Assembly (NCBI RefSeq): GCF_000379825.1 | Contig: NZ_KB903833.1 | Coordinates: forward strand, 499,972-563,971 | Direction: 5' to 3' | Length of the DNA stretch: 64,000 nt | Source: Longispora albida DSM 44784 | GTDB lineage: Bacteria > Actinomycetota > Actinomycetes > Mycobacteriales > Micromonosporaceae | Part shown: piece after piece, positions 33,816-44,400 of the stretch | Position numbering within the stretch: position 1 is the stretch's first letter | Layout of the letters: the number at the start of each line of letters is the position of its first letter | Notes under the pieces: generated by a model | What the model saw: the letters and a program-made list of their open reading frames with translations, nothing else | Databases searched by the model: none | What the model was told of the DNA's origin: nothing | Position numbers and translations under genes: made by a program

Positions 33816-36584
33816 TTACTTGCCGCGCCGCCTGCTGGACCTGCGGCGCCGGCGCCCCGGCTCCTCGGAGTGCTCGTCCTCGCTCGCGGCGTCCGGGTCG
33901 TCGTCGCTGGCCCGCACGGTGATCGACGGCTGCGAGGGTGCCGCCGCCGCGACCGTGACGGCCCCGGCGAGTACCGGCTCACGGTCGTCGTCGGCGGGCT
34001 CGGCCTGCGGGGTGTCCTCGGACTCCTCGTCCCGGGCACCGCCACGGCGGCGCTTGCGCTTGCTCTTGCCCTCGGCAGGCTTGTCCTCGGACTGCTGGGC
34101 CTGCTGCTTCGGCTTGGCCGCTCCCGGCTCCAGTACCGGCTCCGGGTGGATGATCAGGCCACGGCCCTTGCAGCAGTCACAGGTCTCGCTGAACGCCTCC
34201 AGCAGGCCCTGGCCCATCCGCTTGCGGGTCATCTGGACCAGGCCGAGCGAGGTGATCTCGGTGACCTGGTGCTTGGTCCGGTCCCGGCCCAGGCACTCGG
34301 TCAGGCGGCGCAGCACCAGTTCCCGGTTGCTCTCCAGCACCATGTCGATGAAGTCGACGACGATGATGCCGCCGATGTCACGCAGCCGGAGCTGGCGGAC
34401 GATCTCCTCCGCGGCCTCCAGGTTGTTCTTGGTGACCGTTTCCTCGAGGTTGCCGCCGTGCCCAATGAACTTTCCGGTGTTCACGTCGATGACGGTCATC
34501 GCCTCGGTCCGGTCGATGACCAGCGAGCCGCCAGAGGGCAGGAAGACCTTGCGGTCCAGCGCCTTCATGATCTGCTCGTCGATCCGCATCGCCTGGAAGA
34601 CGTCGACCACACCGGAGTACCGGCTCAGGCGGCCGACCAGGTCCGGCGAGACGTGCTCCAGGTACGGCTCGACCTGGTCCCACGCGTCGTCGCCCTGGAT
34701 GATCAGCTCGCGGAAGTCCTCGTTGAACAGGTCGCGGACCACCCGGATGACCAGGTCGGGCTCCTCGTACAGCGCGACGGGCGCGCTACCGGACTTCGAC
34801 TTGGCCTCGATCGCCTCCCACTGGGCCTGGAGCCGGGTGACGTCGCGCTCCAGTTCCTCGGTGCTCGCGCCCTCGGCGGCCGTGCGGACGATCACGCCGG
34901 CCTCGTCCGGGACGAGCTGCTTGAGGATGTCGCGCAGCCGCTTGCGCTCGGTGTCGGAGAGCTTGCGGCTGATGCCACTGGCGTTGCCGTGCGGCACGTA
35001 CACGAGGTGACGGCCGGAGAGCGCGATGTGGCTGGTCAGGCGGGCACCCTTGTGCCCGACCGGGTCCTTGGTGACCTGGACGAGCACCGAGTCGCCCGGC
35101 TTCAGGGCCTGCTCGATCGAGCGGCCACGGCCGGACAGGCCCACGGCGTCCCAGTTGACCTCGCCGGCGTAGAGGACGGCGTTACGGCCACGGCCGATGT
35201 CGACGAAGGCCGCCTCCATGCTGGGCAGCACGTTCTGGACCCGGCCGAGGTACACGTTGCCGACCATCGTCGACTGCGAGGCGCGGGCAACGTAGTGCTC
35301 GACCAGGACACCGTCCTCCAGGACGGCGGTCTGGGTACGGTCGCCGAGCTGGCGGACCACCATCACCCGGTCGACGGCCTCGCGCCGGGCCAGGAACTCG
35401 GCCTCGGTGAGGATCGGCGGGCGGGTCCGGCGCTGCTCGCGGCCGTCCCGGCGGCGCTGGCGCTTGGCCTCCAGCCGGGTCGAGCCGGACACGCCCTGCA
35501 CCTCGTCGGCCGCGGCGCGCGGCTCACGGATCTTGACGACGACGTTGGGGTCGTCGCTGGTCTCCTCGCCGGAGCCCCGGCGGCGGCGCGAGCGGCGACG
35601 GCGGCGGATCGAGCCGTCGCCATCGACCTCGGTGTCCTCCCCGTCCTCGGCCTCGGCGGTCTCCTCCTCCGCGTCCTCCGGCTCCTCCTCGTCGGAGTCG
35701 GAGTCGGCCTCGGCGGTCTCGTCGTCGGAGTCCTCGGCACCGCCCTTGCCCCGGCCACGGCCACGGCGGCCACGGCGGCGGCGGGAACGGCGGCCCTCGG
35801 GGGCGTCGTCGTCCTCGTCGTCGGCTTCCTCGGCGTCCTCGGCCTCGGTGACCTCCTCGGCCACCACCTCCTCGGCGCGGTCCCGGCGGGAACGGCGGCG
35901 GCGGACGGAGCTGATCTCCTCCTGCTGCTCGGCGGCCTCCGGCTCCGGGGTCTCCGGCGGGGTGAACGGCGTGACGAGCGCGGGCATCAGCGACGGCGCG
36001 CCGAACGGCGACGCGGGCGTCTGGGCCGATGGCACAGTGAACGGCGAGGTCACAGCGCCCATCACCGCGACCGGCTTCACCGGCTCCGGCGGCATGAAGA
36101 CGACGGTGGCAGCCAGGCCGCCCTTACGGCGGCGCGAGGGCTTCTCGACGGGCGCGTGCTCCTCTTCGGCCTCAGCCTCAAGCTCTTCGGCGGCTTCCTC
36201 AGTGGCCTCGTCCGCAGCGTCGGCTTCGGTGGCCTCGACGGCCTCCGGCTCTGCTGCTTCTTCACTGATTTCGGCAGTTTCTTCCGCTTCTGCGGTTTCT
36301 GCTACCTCTGCCTTTTTCTTACGGGTACGCGTGGCCTTGGGGGCGTCTGCGGCTTTCTTCCGGGTACGGCGAGCCTTGGGGGCTTCATCCGTTTCCCCCT
36401 CGGAAGCCGCGGAACCCTCAGCGGCCGCAGGGCTCTCAGCTGCCTCGGCTGGCGGCGCGGTGGCCGCAGCGCGCTTACGAGGCGCCCGCTTACGGACAGG
36501 CGCCGTGGTTTCAGTGTCAGGGGCGGTACCGGTGGCAGGCTCAGTGCCAGCCTCCGTGCCGCCCGTCGGCTCGTTGTCGAGCAT
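33816..36584 (-). CDS. rne: Ribonuclease E/G
   Basis: This is the main endoribonuclease for mRNA decay and rRNA/tRNA maturation. In the 922-aa protein the first 350 or so residues are an acidic and Arg-rich low-complexity region. The catalytic part follows: S1 domain (VGNVYLGRVQNVLPSMEAAF), 5'-sensor region, DNase I-like site with D residues in VIDVNTGKF and IIVVDFIDM, and the zinc link CDCC. The C-terminus is again Arg/Lys-rich (RRRRSSRRRGK). This N-extended layout is the actinobacterial type. It lies upstream of rplU-rpmA-obg. Confidence 0.95.
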   Translation of the reverse strand: MLDNEPTGGTEAGTEPATGTAPDTETTAPVRKRAPRKRAAATAPPAEAAESPAAAEGSAASEGETDEAPKARRTRKKAADAPKATRTRKKKAEVAETAEAEETAEISEEAAEPEAVEATEADAADEATEEAAEELEAEAEEEHAPVEKPSRRRKGGLAATVVFMPPEPVKPVAVMGAVTSPFTVPSAQTPASPFGAPSLMPALVTPFTPPETPEPEAAEQQEEISSVRRRRSRRDRAEEVVAEEVTEAEDAEEADDEDDDAPEGRRSRRRRGRRGRGRGKGGAEDSDDETAEADSDSDEEEPEDAEEETAEAEDGEDTEVDGDGSIRRRRRSRRRRGSGEETSDDPNVVVKIREPRAAADEVQGVSGSTRLEAKRQRRRDGREQRRTRPPILTEAEFLARREAVDRVMVVRQLGDRTQTAVLEDGVLVEHYVARASQSTMVGNVYLGRVQNVLPSMEAAFVDIGRGRNAVLYAGEVNWDAVGLSGRGRSIEQALKPGDSVLVQVTKDPVGHKGARLTSHIALSGRHLVYVPHGNASGISRKLSDTERKRLRDILKQLVPDEAGVIVRTAAEGASTEELERDVTRLQAQWEAIEAKSKSGSAPVALYEEPDLVIRVVRDLFNEDFRELIIQGDDAWDQVEPYLEHVSPDLVGRLSRYSGVVDVFQAMRIDEQIMKALDRKVFLPSGGSLVIDRTEAMTVIDVNTGKFIGHGGNLEETVTKNNLEAAEEIVRQLRLRDIGGIIVVDFIDMVLESNRELVLRRLTECLGRDRTKHQVTEITSLGLVQMTRKRMGQGLLEAFSETCDCCKGRGLIIHPEPVLEPGAAKPKQQAQQSEDKPAEGKSKRKRRRGGARDEESEDTPQAEPADDDREPVLAGAVTVAAAAPSQPSITVRASDDDPDAASEDEHSEEPGRRRRRSSRRRGK

Positions 36585-36690
36585 CCGGGTGTTCTCCAGT
36601 TCTGCCAGATCCCGGGCGCGAGAACGCAGCCACGCAGGATCGGACGCTGATCACGGCGCTCCGAGGGGCGGAACGCCGAAGTCTGGCCAA

Positions 36691-36713
36691 CCAGGCCGGC
36701 AACTCCGGCCTGG
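36691..36713 (-). terminator. Hairpin upstream of rne
   Basis: CCAGGCCGG (36691-36699) pairs perfectly with CCGGCCTGG (36705-36713) around CAACT. It lies between the DUF2344 stop (36742) and the rne start (36584), so it can end the radical SAM-DUF2344 transcript or be part of the rne leader. There is no U-run. Confidence 0.5.
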
Positions 36714-36741
36714 CCCGTCACGGTTGACGGCTCATGCGGCG

Positions 36742-37527
36742 CTACGCGGAGACGGTCTCCGCGCCGCGCTCACCGGCGATGGCCTCGCGATCCGCGTCCA
36801 GCGGGTCACTGATGCGGCCCTGCTCTGTCAGCGCGCCCTGCGCCAGCCGGAGCGCGCGAGGCGGCACCGGTGGCTCCAGGCCGGCCAGCACACGCAGGCC
36901 ACTGAGCACATCGTCGGGTCGGACGGACGGTGTTACATGCCGCACGACGAGTTCGATTATCACACACGGTGCGGGGTCAACCTCGCTGACCTGCGAGACC
37001 GTGGCGGACACGACCGGCTGGCGGGCGTCCAGCTTGCGCATACCCTGCTTCATCAGCCGCTCTACCTCGACAGTCTCAGCCGCGAGGAACGCTGTGACGG
37101 CCGCCTCCACCTCGGCGAGCGCCAGGCCGGGCAGGTCGATCCGCCAGTGCGAGGCGTCGATCCGGTCGGCGAGGGAGGTACCGGGCAGGGCCGTCACGGC
37201 CTCCACCACGTCGATCCCCGGCGACAGCACCTCGTCGAGCCGCTTGGCCAGCTCTGCGGGGTCGGCGAGGGTCTGGAGGCCCAGCTCCAGGTACTCGGCC
37301 TCGCTGGCCACGCCGGTCGGGGCCGCCGAGGCGTAGGAGATCTTCGGGTGGGGGCTGAAGCCCTGCGAGTACGCCATCGGGACCTCGGCGCGGCGCAGCG
37401 CCCGCTCGAAGGCCCGGGCGAAGTCGCGGTGCGAGATGAAGCGCAGCGGGCCGCGCTTGGCGTACCGGAGCCGGACCTTCTGGACGACCGGCGCCTGCGG
37501 GTTGTCGGGCTGACGGCGCTTGCTCAT
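36742..37527 (-). CDS. DUF2344 (TIGR03936) family protein
   Basis: The 261-aa protein starts MSKRRQPDNPQAPVVQ and has the family signature RLRYAKRGPLRFISHRDFARAFERALRRA and QGFSPHPKISYASAAPTG. Function is unknown. Its start overlaps the stop of the radical SAM gene (ATGA), and the two families are often neighbours or fused in bacteria, so they probably act together, perhaps on RNA given the nearby rne and L21/L27 genes (inference). Confidence 0.9.
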   Translation of the reverse strand: MSKRRQPDNPQAPVVQKVRLRYAKRGPLRFISHRDFARAFERALRRAEVPMAYSQGFSPHPKISYASAAPTGVASEAEYLELGLQTLADPAELAKRLDEVLSPGIDVVEAVTALPGTSLADRIDASHWRIDLPGLALAEVEAAVTAFLAAETVEVERLMKQGMRKLDARQPVVSATVSQVSEVDPAPCVIIELVVRHVTPSVRPDDVLSGLRVLAGLEPPVPPRALRLAQGALTEQGRISDPLDADREAIAGERGAETVSA

Positions 37528-39452
37528 GACTTCACCACGCTCAGGGGCAGCATCTTCTTGCCCGTCGGGCCGATCTGGATCTCGGTGTCCATCGCCGGGC
37601 ACACGCCGCAGTCGAAGCACGGGGTCCAGCGGCAGTCGTCCAGCTCGACGGCGTTCAGGGCGTCCTGCCAGTCGGACCAGAGCCAGTCCTTGTCGAGGCC
37701 GGAGTCGAGGTGGTCCCAGGGCAGCACCTCGGTCTCGCCGCGCTCGCGCAGGGTGTACCAGTCGAGGTCCACGCCGAATCCGGGCAGCACGTCCGCGGCA
37801 GCGTCCACCCACGCCTGGTAGGAGAAGTGCTCCGACCAGCCGTCGAAGCGGCCGCCGCCCTCCCAGACCTTGCGGATCACGGCACCGACGCGCCGGTCAC
37901 CGCGCGACAGCAGGCCTTCGACGACCGAGGGCTCGCCGTCGTGGTACCGGACGCCGACCGACCGGCCCAGCGACTTGTCGGCCATCACGGCGGCCTTGAG
38001 CGACTTCAGCCGGCGGGTGACGGTCTCCACGTCGGCCTGCGAGGCCCACTGGAACGGGGTGTGCGGCTTCGGCACGAAGGCACCGATCGACACCGTGCAC
38101 TTGATGTCCTTGGTGCCGGTGGCTGCCCGGCCGGCCTTGATGACCTCGTGCGCGAGCCGGGCGATCTGGAGCACGTCGTCGTCGGTCTCGGTGGGCAGGC
38201 CGCACATGAAGTACAGCTTCACCTGGCGCCAGCCGGCCGTGTAGGCGGTGACGACCGTGCGGATCAGGTCCTCCTCGGAGACCATCTTGTTGATGACCTT
38301 GCGGATCCGCTCGGAGCCGCCCTCGGGGGCGAAGGTCAGGCCGGAGCGCTTGCCGCCACGGGTCAGCTCGTTGGCCAGGTCGATGTTGAAGGCGTCGACC
38401 CGGGTCGACGGCAGCGACAGGCCGATGTTCTGGCCCTCGTACCGGTCGGCCAGCCCGCGCGCCGTCTCGGCGATCTCGGTGTGGTCGGCGCTGGACAGCG
38501 AGAGCAGGCCCACCTCGGAGAACCCGGACTCCTTGAGCCCGTTCTCCACCATGTCGCCGATCGTCGTGATGCTGCGCTCCCGCACCGGCCGCGTGATCAT
38601 GCCGGCCTGGCAGAACCGGCAGCCACGGGTACAGCCACGGAAGATCTCGACCGCGTAGCGCTCGTGCACGGTCTCGGCCAGCGGGACCAGCGGCTTCTTC
38701 GGGTACGGCCAGGCGTCGAGGTCCATCGTCGTGCGCTTGTGCACCCGGAACGGCACGTCAGCCCGGTTCGGCACGACGCGCTGGATCCGGCCGTCCGGGA
38801 GGTAGTCGACGTCGTAGAAGCGCGGGACGTAGACGCTCTCGGTGCGGGCCAGGCGCAGCAGCAGCTCGTCGCGGCCACCCGGGCGGCCCTCGGCCTTCCA
38901 GGACCTGACGATCTCGGTGATCTCCAGGACGGCTTCCTCGCCGTCGCCGAGCACCGCGGCGTCGATGAAGTCGGCGATCGGCTCCGGGTTGAACGCGGCG
39001 TGCCCGCCGGCGATCAGCACCGGGTGCGACTCGTCCCGGTCCTTGCTCTCGATCGGGATGCCGGCCAGGTCGAGGGCCGTGAGCAGGTTGGTGTAGCCCA
39101 GCTCGGTCGAGAAGGAGACCCCGAACAGGTCGAACTCCCTGACCGGGCGGTGCGCGTCGACTGTGAACTGCGGCACATCGTGCTCGCGCATCAGCTTCTC
39201 GAGGTCTGGCCACACGGAGTACGTCCGCTCGGCCAGCACGTCCGGCAGCTCGTTGAGCACCTCGTAGAGGATCTGGACGCCCTGGTTGGGCTGGCCGACC
39301 TCGTAGGCGTCCGGGTACATCAGCGCCCAGCGGACCACTGCGGCGTCCCAGTCCTTCACGACGGCGTTGAGCTCGCCGCCCACGTACTGGATCGGCTTCT
39401 GGACCTTCGGCAGCAGGGCCTCGAGCCGGGGAAAGACACTAGGAACGCTCAT
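37524..39452 (-). CDS. Radical SAM protein, TIGR03960 type
   Basis: The 642-aa protein has an N-terminal B12-binding-like region (WALMYPDAYEVG to GGHAAFNPEP) and a radical SAM domain with the 4Fe-4S motif RGCTRGCRFCQ (CxxxCxxC). The C-terminal part holds WEGGGRFDGWSEHF and a cysteine-rich end (CRWTPCFDCGVC) that could bind another cluster. The frame is open upstream, but ATG 39452 (MSVPSVFPRLEALLPKVQ) is the family start. Reaction unknown. Coupled to DUF2344. Confidence 0.9.
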   Translation of the reverse strand: MSVPSVFPRLEALLPKVQKPIQYVGGELNAVVKDWDAAVVRWALMYPDAYEVGQPNQGVQILYEVLNELPDVLAERTYSVWPDLEKLMREHDVPQFTVDAHRPVREFDLFGVSFSTELGYTNLLTALDLAGIPIESKDRDESHPVLIAGGHAAFNPEPIADFIDAAVLGDGEEAVLEITEIVRSWKAEGRPGGRDELLLRLARTESVYVPRFYDVDYLPDGRIQRVVPNRADVPFRVHKRTTMDLDAWPYPKKPLVPLAETVHERYAVEIFRGCTRGCRFCQAGMITRPVRERSITTIGDMVENGLKESGFSEVGLLSLSSADHTEIAETARGLADRYEGQNIGLSLPSTRVDAFNIDLANELTRGGKRSGLTFAPEGGSERIRKVINKMVSEEDLIRTVVTAYTAGWRQVKLYFMCGLPTETDDDVLQIARLAHEVIKAGRAATGTKDIKCTVSIGAFVPKPHTPFQWASQADVETVTRRLKSLKAAVMADKSLGRSVGVRYHDGEPSVVEGLLSRGDRRVGAVIRKVWEGGGRFDGWSEHFSYQAWVDAAADVLPGFGVDLDWYTLRERGETEVLPWDHLDSGLDKDWLWSDWQDALNAVELDDCRWTPCFDCGVCPAMDTEIQIGPTGKKMLPLSVVKS

Positions 39453-39592
39453 AACGATCCAGTGTATGGGGCGGCCCCGGTCACACCCTTGCGCGGGCCG
39501 TGCAGAATGTGGGCTGACGAGCGGATGCGGCACGGGCGTCGATACGACACAATCAGGCCCGCTACGCATGATCGGCCCCGGAAGGACCCAGC

Positions 39593-40552
39593 GTGACCAC
39601 ACCCCAGTACGGCCCTGGGTGGCAGCCCCAGAACGATGGGCAGCAGCCGGGCTACGACCCCTACGCCGTCCCGCAGCAGCCCGGCCAGTACGACCAGCAG
39701 CAGCCGGTCCAGTACGAGCAGCCGTACACGGCACCGGGGTACGACCCGTACGCACAGCCCCAGCAGGGCTACGACCCCTACGGCCAGCCCCAGCAGTACG
39801 ACCAGTACGGCCAGCCGATGTCGGCGCCGCCCGTCACGGGCGTGCCCTACCAGCAGCAGGGCCCGTACGACCAGACCTACATCGCCCCGCCGCCCGCCAA
39901 GAAGTCGTCCAGCAAGGTCGGCTGGATCGTCGGCGGCATCGTGATCGCGCTCGTGCTGGTCGCGGGCTGCGGCGCCGGCGTGTGGTTCCTCACCCGTGAG
40001 ACGGTGAAGAGCACCACGGGCACCGGCGGCGGTTCCGGTGGCGGCGGCAGCACCGACGGCAAGTACAAGTACACGTCCGACCTGTGCCAGAAGATCAGCA
40101 CGACGGACGTGCAGAGCGTGCTGGGCACGGTGGACGGCACGCCGGAGCACCGCGCCGCCGACTACGGCTCCTCGCTGTACAAGACGACCTCGTGCTCGAT
40201 CAAGTTCAAGTCGGAGAAGAACAACTCCGCGAACCTGAGCATCGACGTGAAGCTGAACAACACGCCGACGAAGGCCAAGGAGACGTACGCCTCGCAGAAG
40301 AAGTACGACGACGGCCGCAGCGAGAGCAACCGGACGCAGAGCGCCGTCTCCGACCTCGGCGAGCAGGCCTACCAGGTCGTGACGAAGCGCGACTACTCGT
40401 CCTTCAAGAGCGTGACCTACGAGGTCACCATCCAGGACAGCAACCTGGTGATCGGCCTGCGGATGAACGGCACGTTCAACTCCTACGACGAGGCCACGCT
40501 CACCACGAAGCTGAAAGCCCTCGCCAAAGCCACAATGGACGGGTTGAAGTAA
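39593..40552 (+). CDS. Single-pass membrane protein with Tyr/Pro/Gln-rich N-terminus
   Basis: The 319-aa protein opens with about 100 residues of repeated GYDPY and QPQQ-like units, one membrane helix (about 110-133, VGWIVGGIVIALVLVAGCGAG), a Gly/Ser linker and an exported C-terminal domain (about 160-319) with two cysteines (SDLCQKIS and TTSCSIK). ACTINO-type cytoplasmic PQ-rich tails of this kind are common, but the domain is not one I recognise. GTG 39593 is its start. It is divergent from the radical SAM gene and followed by a strong terminator. Confidence 0.8.
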   Translation: MTTPQYGPGWQPQNDGQQPGYDPYAVPQQPGQYDQQQPVQYEQPYTAPGYDPYAQPQQGYDPYGQPQQYDQYGQPMSAPPVTGVPYQQQGPYDQTYIAPPPAKKSSSKVGWIVGGIVIALVLVAGCGAGVWFLTRETVKSTTGTGGGSGGGGSTDGKYKYTSDLCQKISTTDVQSVLGTVDGTPEHRAADYGSSLYKTTSCSIKFKSEKNNSANLSIDVKLNNTPTKAKETYASQKKYDDGRSESNRTQSAVSDLGEQAYQVVTKRDYSSFKSVTYEVTIQDSNLVIGLRMNGTFNSYDEATLTTKLKALAKATMDGLK

Positions 40553-40561
40553 CGTCCTGCG

Positions 40562-40597
40562 AAACAGCCCAGCTCACGGTTGTGAGCTGGGCTGTTT
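40562..40597 (+). terminator. Strong intrinsic terminator
   Basis: A 16-bp perfect stem (AAACAGCCCAGCTCAC and its complement) with a GGTT loop is followed by a T-rich run to 40606. It starts 9 bases past the stop of the membrane protein gene and also faces the convergent plsC, so it can act in both directions. Confidence 0.9.
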
Positions 40598-40624
40598 TTG
40601 ATTTTTGTACCTGCGGCGGAGTCC

Positions 40625-41320
40625 TCATTCGCCGCCGGTGTCACCCTTGCTGGTGTTGCGCGGGGCGTAGCGGTCGACGTACTCCTGCCCGGTCAGCCGG
40701 CGGATCTCGTCCATCACCTGGTCGGTGACGGCGCGGACGATGTGCTTGTCGCGTTCCATGCCCTCGTACCGGCCGAAGTAGAGCGGCTTGCCGATCTTGA
40801 TAATGACCTCGGCGCGCGGGTCCGGCATCGCCTTGCCGATCGGCTGGGCCACGTCGGTGCCGATCAGGCCGATCGGGATCACCGGCACCTTGGCCTCCAG
40901 TGCCAGGCGGGCCACGCCGGTCCGGCCCTTGTAGAGGCGGCCGTCGGGCGAGCGGGTGCCCTCGGGGAAGATGCCGTGCAGGCCGCCGTTCTGGAGGACG
41001 GGCAGCGCGCGCTTGAGGGCGTCCACACCGGCCCGGCCGCCGGAGCGGTCCACCGCGATCTGGCCCATGCCCTTGATCAGCGCGCCACGGGCCCAGCCCT
41101 TGATGCCCGGCTGCATGAAGTACTCGGCCTTGGCCATGAAGGCGATCGGCCGGGGTACGACGAGCGGCAGGTAGAGGTGGTCCGACACCGACAGGTGGTT
41201 GCAGGCGAGGATCGCCGGACCCGAGCGCGGGATGTTCTCCAGGCCCTCGGCACGCGGGCGGAGCACGCCTCTCAGCGGGGCCCCGACAACCACCTTCGCC
41301 ATCCTGTACAGCGCCGTCAC
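40625..41320 (-). CDS. 1-acyl-glycerol-3-phosphate acyltransferase family protein
   Basis: PlsC-type enzymes acylate lysophosphatidic acid at the membrane. The 231-aa protein has the catalytic HX4D motif (H42-D47 in NHLSVSD) and the substrate motif FPEGTRS (118-124). The N-terminal stretch and VPVIPIGLIG strand fit the family. It is followed by a palindromic repeat and ileS upstream on the same strand; the acyl preference is unknown. Confidence 0.9.
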   Translation of the reverse strand: MTALYRMAKVVVGAPLRGVLRPRAEGLENIPRSGPAILACNHLSVSDHLYLPLVVPRPIAFMAKAEYFMQPGIKGWARGALIKGMGQIAVDRSGGRAGVDALKRALPVLQNGGLHGIFPEGTRSPDGRLYKGRTGVARLALEAKVPVIPIGLIGTDVAQPIGKAMPDPRAEVIIKIGKPLYFGRYEGMERDKHIVRAVTDQVMDEIRRLTGQEYVDRYAPRNTSKGDTGGE

Positions 41321-41395
41321 TCAAACCTCCCAGGTCACCGTGCCCCGACCACTCTAGGCAGCGGATGTTTCCTGATTGCTTCGGCCCCGTGCGAC

Positions 41396-41437
41396 GTGGG
41401 ACCCCTCATGTCGCTGTCACGACGTGAGGGGTCCCAC
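41396..41437. repeat. Dispersed palindrome, copy 1
   Basis: GTGGGACCCCTCATGTCG (41396-41413) and CGACGTGAGGGGTCCCAC (41420-41437) form an 18-bp stem with one G-U pair and a 6-nt loop, directly after the ileS stop. The same palindrome recurs at 53194-53245. It may be a terminator or a small repeat family. Confidence 0.85.
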
Positions 41438-41443
41438 GATCAC

Positions 41444-44400
41444 TTACGCCCGGGTGGCGGCGACCTTCACGTGGATGGTCTCCTCGCCGGCCTCACCGGC
41501 GAAGCCGCCGGCGGCCTCACCGAGCGCGACCTCGGTCGCCAGGGTCTCCGAGGCGATGAAGTCCCGGTGGGCCTTCACGGCGTTGGAGACGACCTCGGAG
41601 GCCTGCACGACCAGGCTGATCCGGTCGGACACGGCCAGGTCGGCCTCACGGCGGGCCTGCTGCACGACGCGGACGACGTCGCGGGCCAGGCCCTCAGCTG
41701 CCAGCTCCGGCGTGACGTGCACGTCGAGGACGACCACGCCGTCGGCCAGCGGCGCCGAGTGCTCGGCGTCGGCGGCCACCAGCTTCAGCTCGTACTCACC
41801 CTCCAGCAGCTCGACCCCGCCGGCGGTGACGGTCTCGCCGGACACGGACCACTCCCCTGCCTTGACGGCCTTGATCACGCGCTGGACGTCCTTGCCGAGG
41901 CGCGGGCCGAGTGCCTTCGGGACCAGGCTCAGCACCTGCTCGCAGTAGGCGCCGAGCTCCGGGGTGAAGACGACCTCCTTCACGTTGACCTCGTCGGCGA
42001 CCAGGTCGGCGAAGGGCCGCAGTGCCCCGGCGCGCGGCGTGGCCACGGTGAGCGTCTGGAGCGGCAGCCGGACCCGCAGGCCGGTGGCCTTGCGCAGCGA
42101 CAGCGCCGCCGAGCAGACCTCACGGACCGAGTCCATCGCGGACGCCAGGGCCGCGTCGGCCGGGTACTTCGCGGCGTCCGGCCAGTCGGCCAGGTGCACG
42201 GAGCGCCCGCCGGTCAGGCCCTTCCAGATCTCCTCCGTCACGTACGGGGCGAGCGGAGCCATGACCCGGGTCAGCGTCTCCAGCACCGTGTACAGCGTGT
42301 CGAAGGCGTCGGCCTCGCCCTCCCAGAACCGGTTGCGGGACCGGCGGACGTACCAGTTCGTCAGCGCGTCCAGGTACGTGCGGACGGTGCCGCACGCGCC
42401 GGAGACGTCGTTGGCGTTCATCTGGGCCGTGACGGTGTCCACGAGGTCACGCGTCTTGGCGAGCACGTACCGGTCGAGCAGGTTCTCCGAGTCCGTCCGC
42501 CAGGTCGCCTCGTAGCCGGAGGCGTTGGCGTACAGCGAGAAGAAGTACCAGGTGCTCCACAGGGGCAGGAGGACCTGCCGCACGGAGTCCCTGATCCCGC
42601 TCTCGGTCACCGACATGTCGCCGCCGCGCAGCACCGGGGACGACATGAGGAACCAGCGCATCGCGTCCGAGCCGTACTGGTCGAACATCTTGTAGACGTC
42701 CGGGTAGTTGCGCAGGCTCTTGGACATCTTGCGCCCGTCCTCGCCGAGGAGGGTGCCGTGCACGACGGCGCTGCGGAACGACGGCCGGTCGAACAGCGCC
42801 GTGGCGAGCACGTGCATCGTGTAGAACCAGCCACGCGTCTGCGCGGTGTACTCCACGATGAAGTCACCCGGGTAGTGCGACTCGAACCAGTCGGCGTTCT
42901 CGAACGGGTAGTGCACCTGGGCGAACGGCATCGAGCCGGACTCGAACCAGCAGTCCAGCACGTCGCTCGTCCGGCGCATCACCGACTGGCCGGTCGGGTC
43001 GTCCGGGTTGGGCCGGGTCAGCTCGTCGATGAACGGCCGGTGCAGGTCGGTGACCTTGACGCCGAAGTCGTGCTCCAGCTCGGCGAGCGAGCCGTACACG
43101 TCCAGGCGCGGGTAGTCGGGGTTGTCCGACTTCCACACCGGGATCGGCGAGCCCCAGAACCGGCTGCGGCTGATCGACCAGTCCCGCGCACCCTCCAGCC
43201 ACTTGCCGAACTGGCCGTCCTTGATGTGCTCCGGCACCCAGGTGATCTCGCGGTTCAGTTCGAGCATCCGCTCCTTCACCTTGGTGACGGCCACGAACCA
43301 GCTCGACACGCCCTTGTAGACCAGCGGGGTGTCGCAGCGCCAGCAGTGCGGGTAGGAGTGCACGTAGGAGTCGTGCCGGAGCACGGCGCCACGGGACTTG
43401 AGCTCGGCGATGATCGGCTTGTTGGCCTCGAAGACCTGCAGGCCCTGGTAGTCGGGGACGAGCGAGGTGAACTTGGTGTGGTCGTCCACCGTCATCACGG
43501 TCGGGATGCCCGCCGCGGTACACACGGCCTGGTCGTCCTCACCGAAGGCCGGGGCCTGGTGCACGACACCGGTACCGTCCTCCGCCGACACGTAGTCGGC
43601 CGCCAGCACCTGGAACGCGTTGCGGCCACCGGCCTCGACCAGGTACGGGAACATCGGCTCGTAGCGCAGGCCTGCCAGGTCGCGGCCCTTGACCATGGTG
43701 ACGGGCTCGGCGTCGGCCAGCTCCTTGGCGTAGGCGCCGAGGCGGTCCTTGCCCAGCACGTACCGCTCGCCGCCGAGGGAGACGACGACGTAGTCCAGCT
43801 CGGGGCCGACCGCCAGCGCCAGGTTCGACGGGAGGGTCCACGGGGTCGTCGTCCAGACCAGCATCTTCGCGCCGTCCAGCTCGTGGCCGGGTGCGGTCAG
43901 GGTGAAGGAGACGGTGAGGGCCGGGTCCTGGCGGTCCCGGTACACGTCGTCCATCTTGGTCTCGGTGTTCGACAGCGGGGTCTCACAGCGCCAGCAGTAG
44001 GCCAGCACGCGGTAGCCCTCGTAGACCAGGCCCTTCTCGTACAGGGTCTTGAAGGCCCACATGACGCTTTCCATGTAGTTCAGGTCGAGCGTCTTGTAGT
44101 CGTTGGCGAAGTCCACCCAGCGGGCCTGCCGGTTGACGTAGCGCTCCCACTCGCTGGTGTACTTCAGCACCGAGGCCTTGGTCGCCTCGTTGAACTTGTC
44201 GATGCCCAGCGCGAGGATCTCGGCCTTCGTGGTGATGCCGAGCTGCTTTTCCGCCTCGACCTCCGCGGGCAGGCCGTGGCAGTCCCAGCCGAACCGGCGC
44301 TCGACGCGCTTGCCGAGCATCGTCTGGTAGCGCGGCACGACGTCCTTGACGTACCCGGTCAGCAGGTGACCGTAGTGCGGCAGGCCGTTGGCGAAGGGCG

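Noticed and set aside
33276-36650. A 1124-codon plus-strand frame across rne
   Set aside because: Antisense of the low-complexity and catalytic parts of RNase E/G; composition only.
36742-37812. DUF2344 starting at 37812
   Set aside because: The extension reads the end of the radical SAM gene out of frame; ATG 37527 overlaps its stop as ATGA and matches the family.
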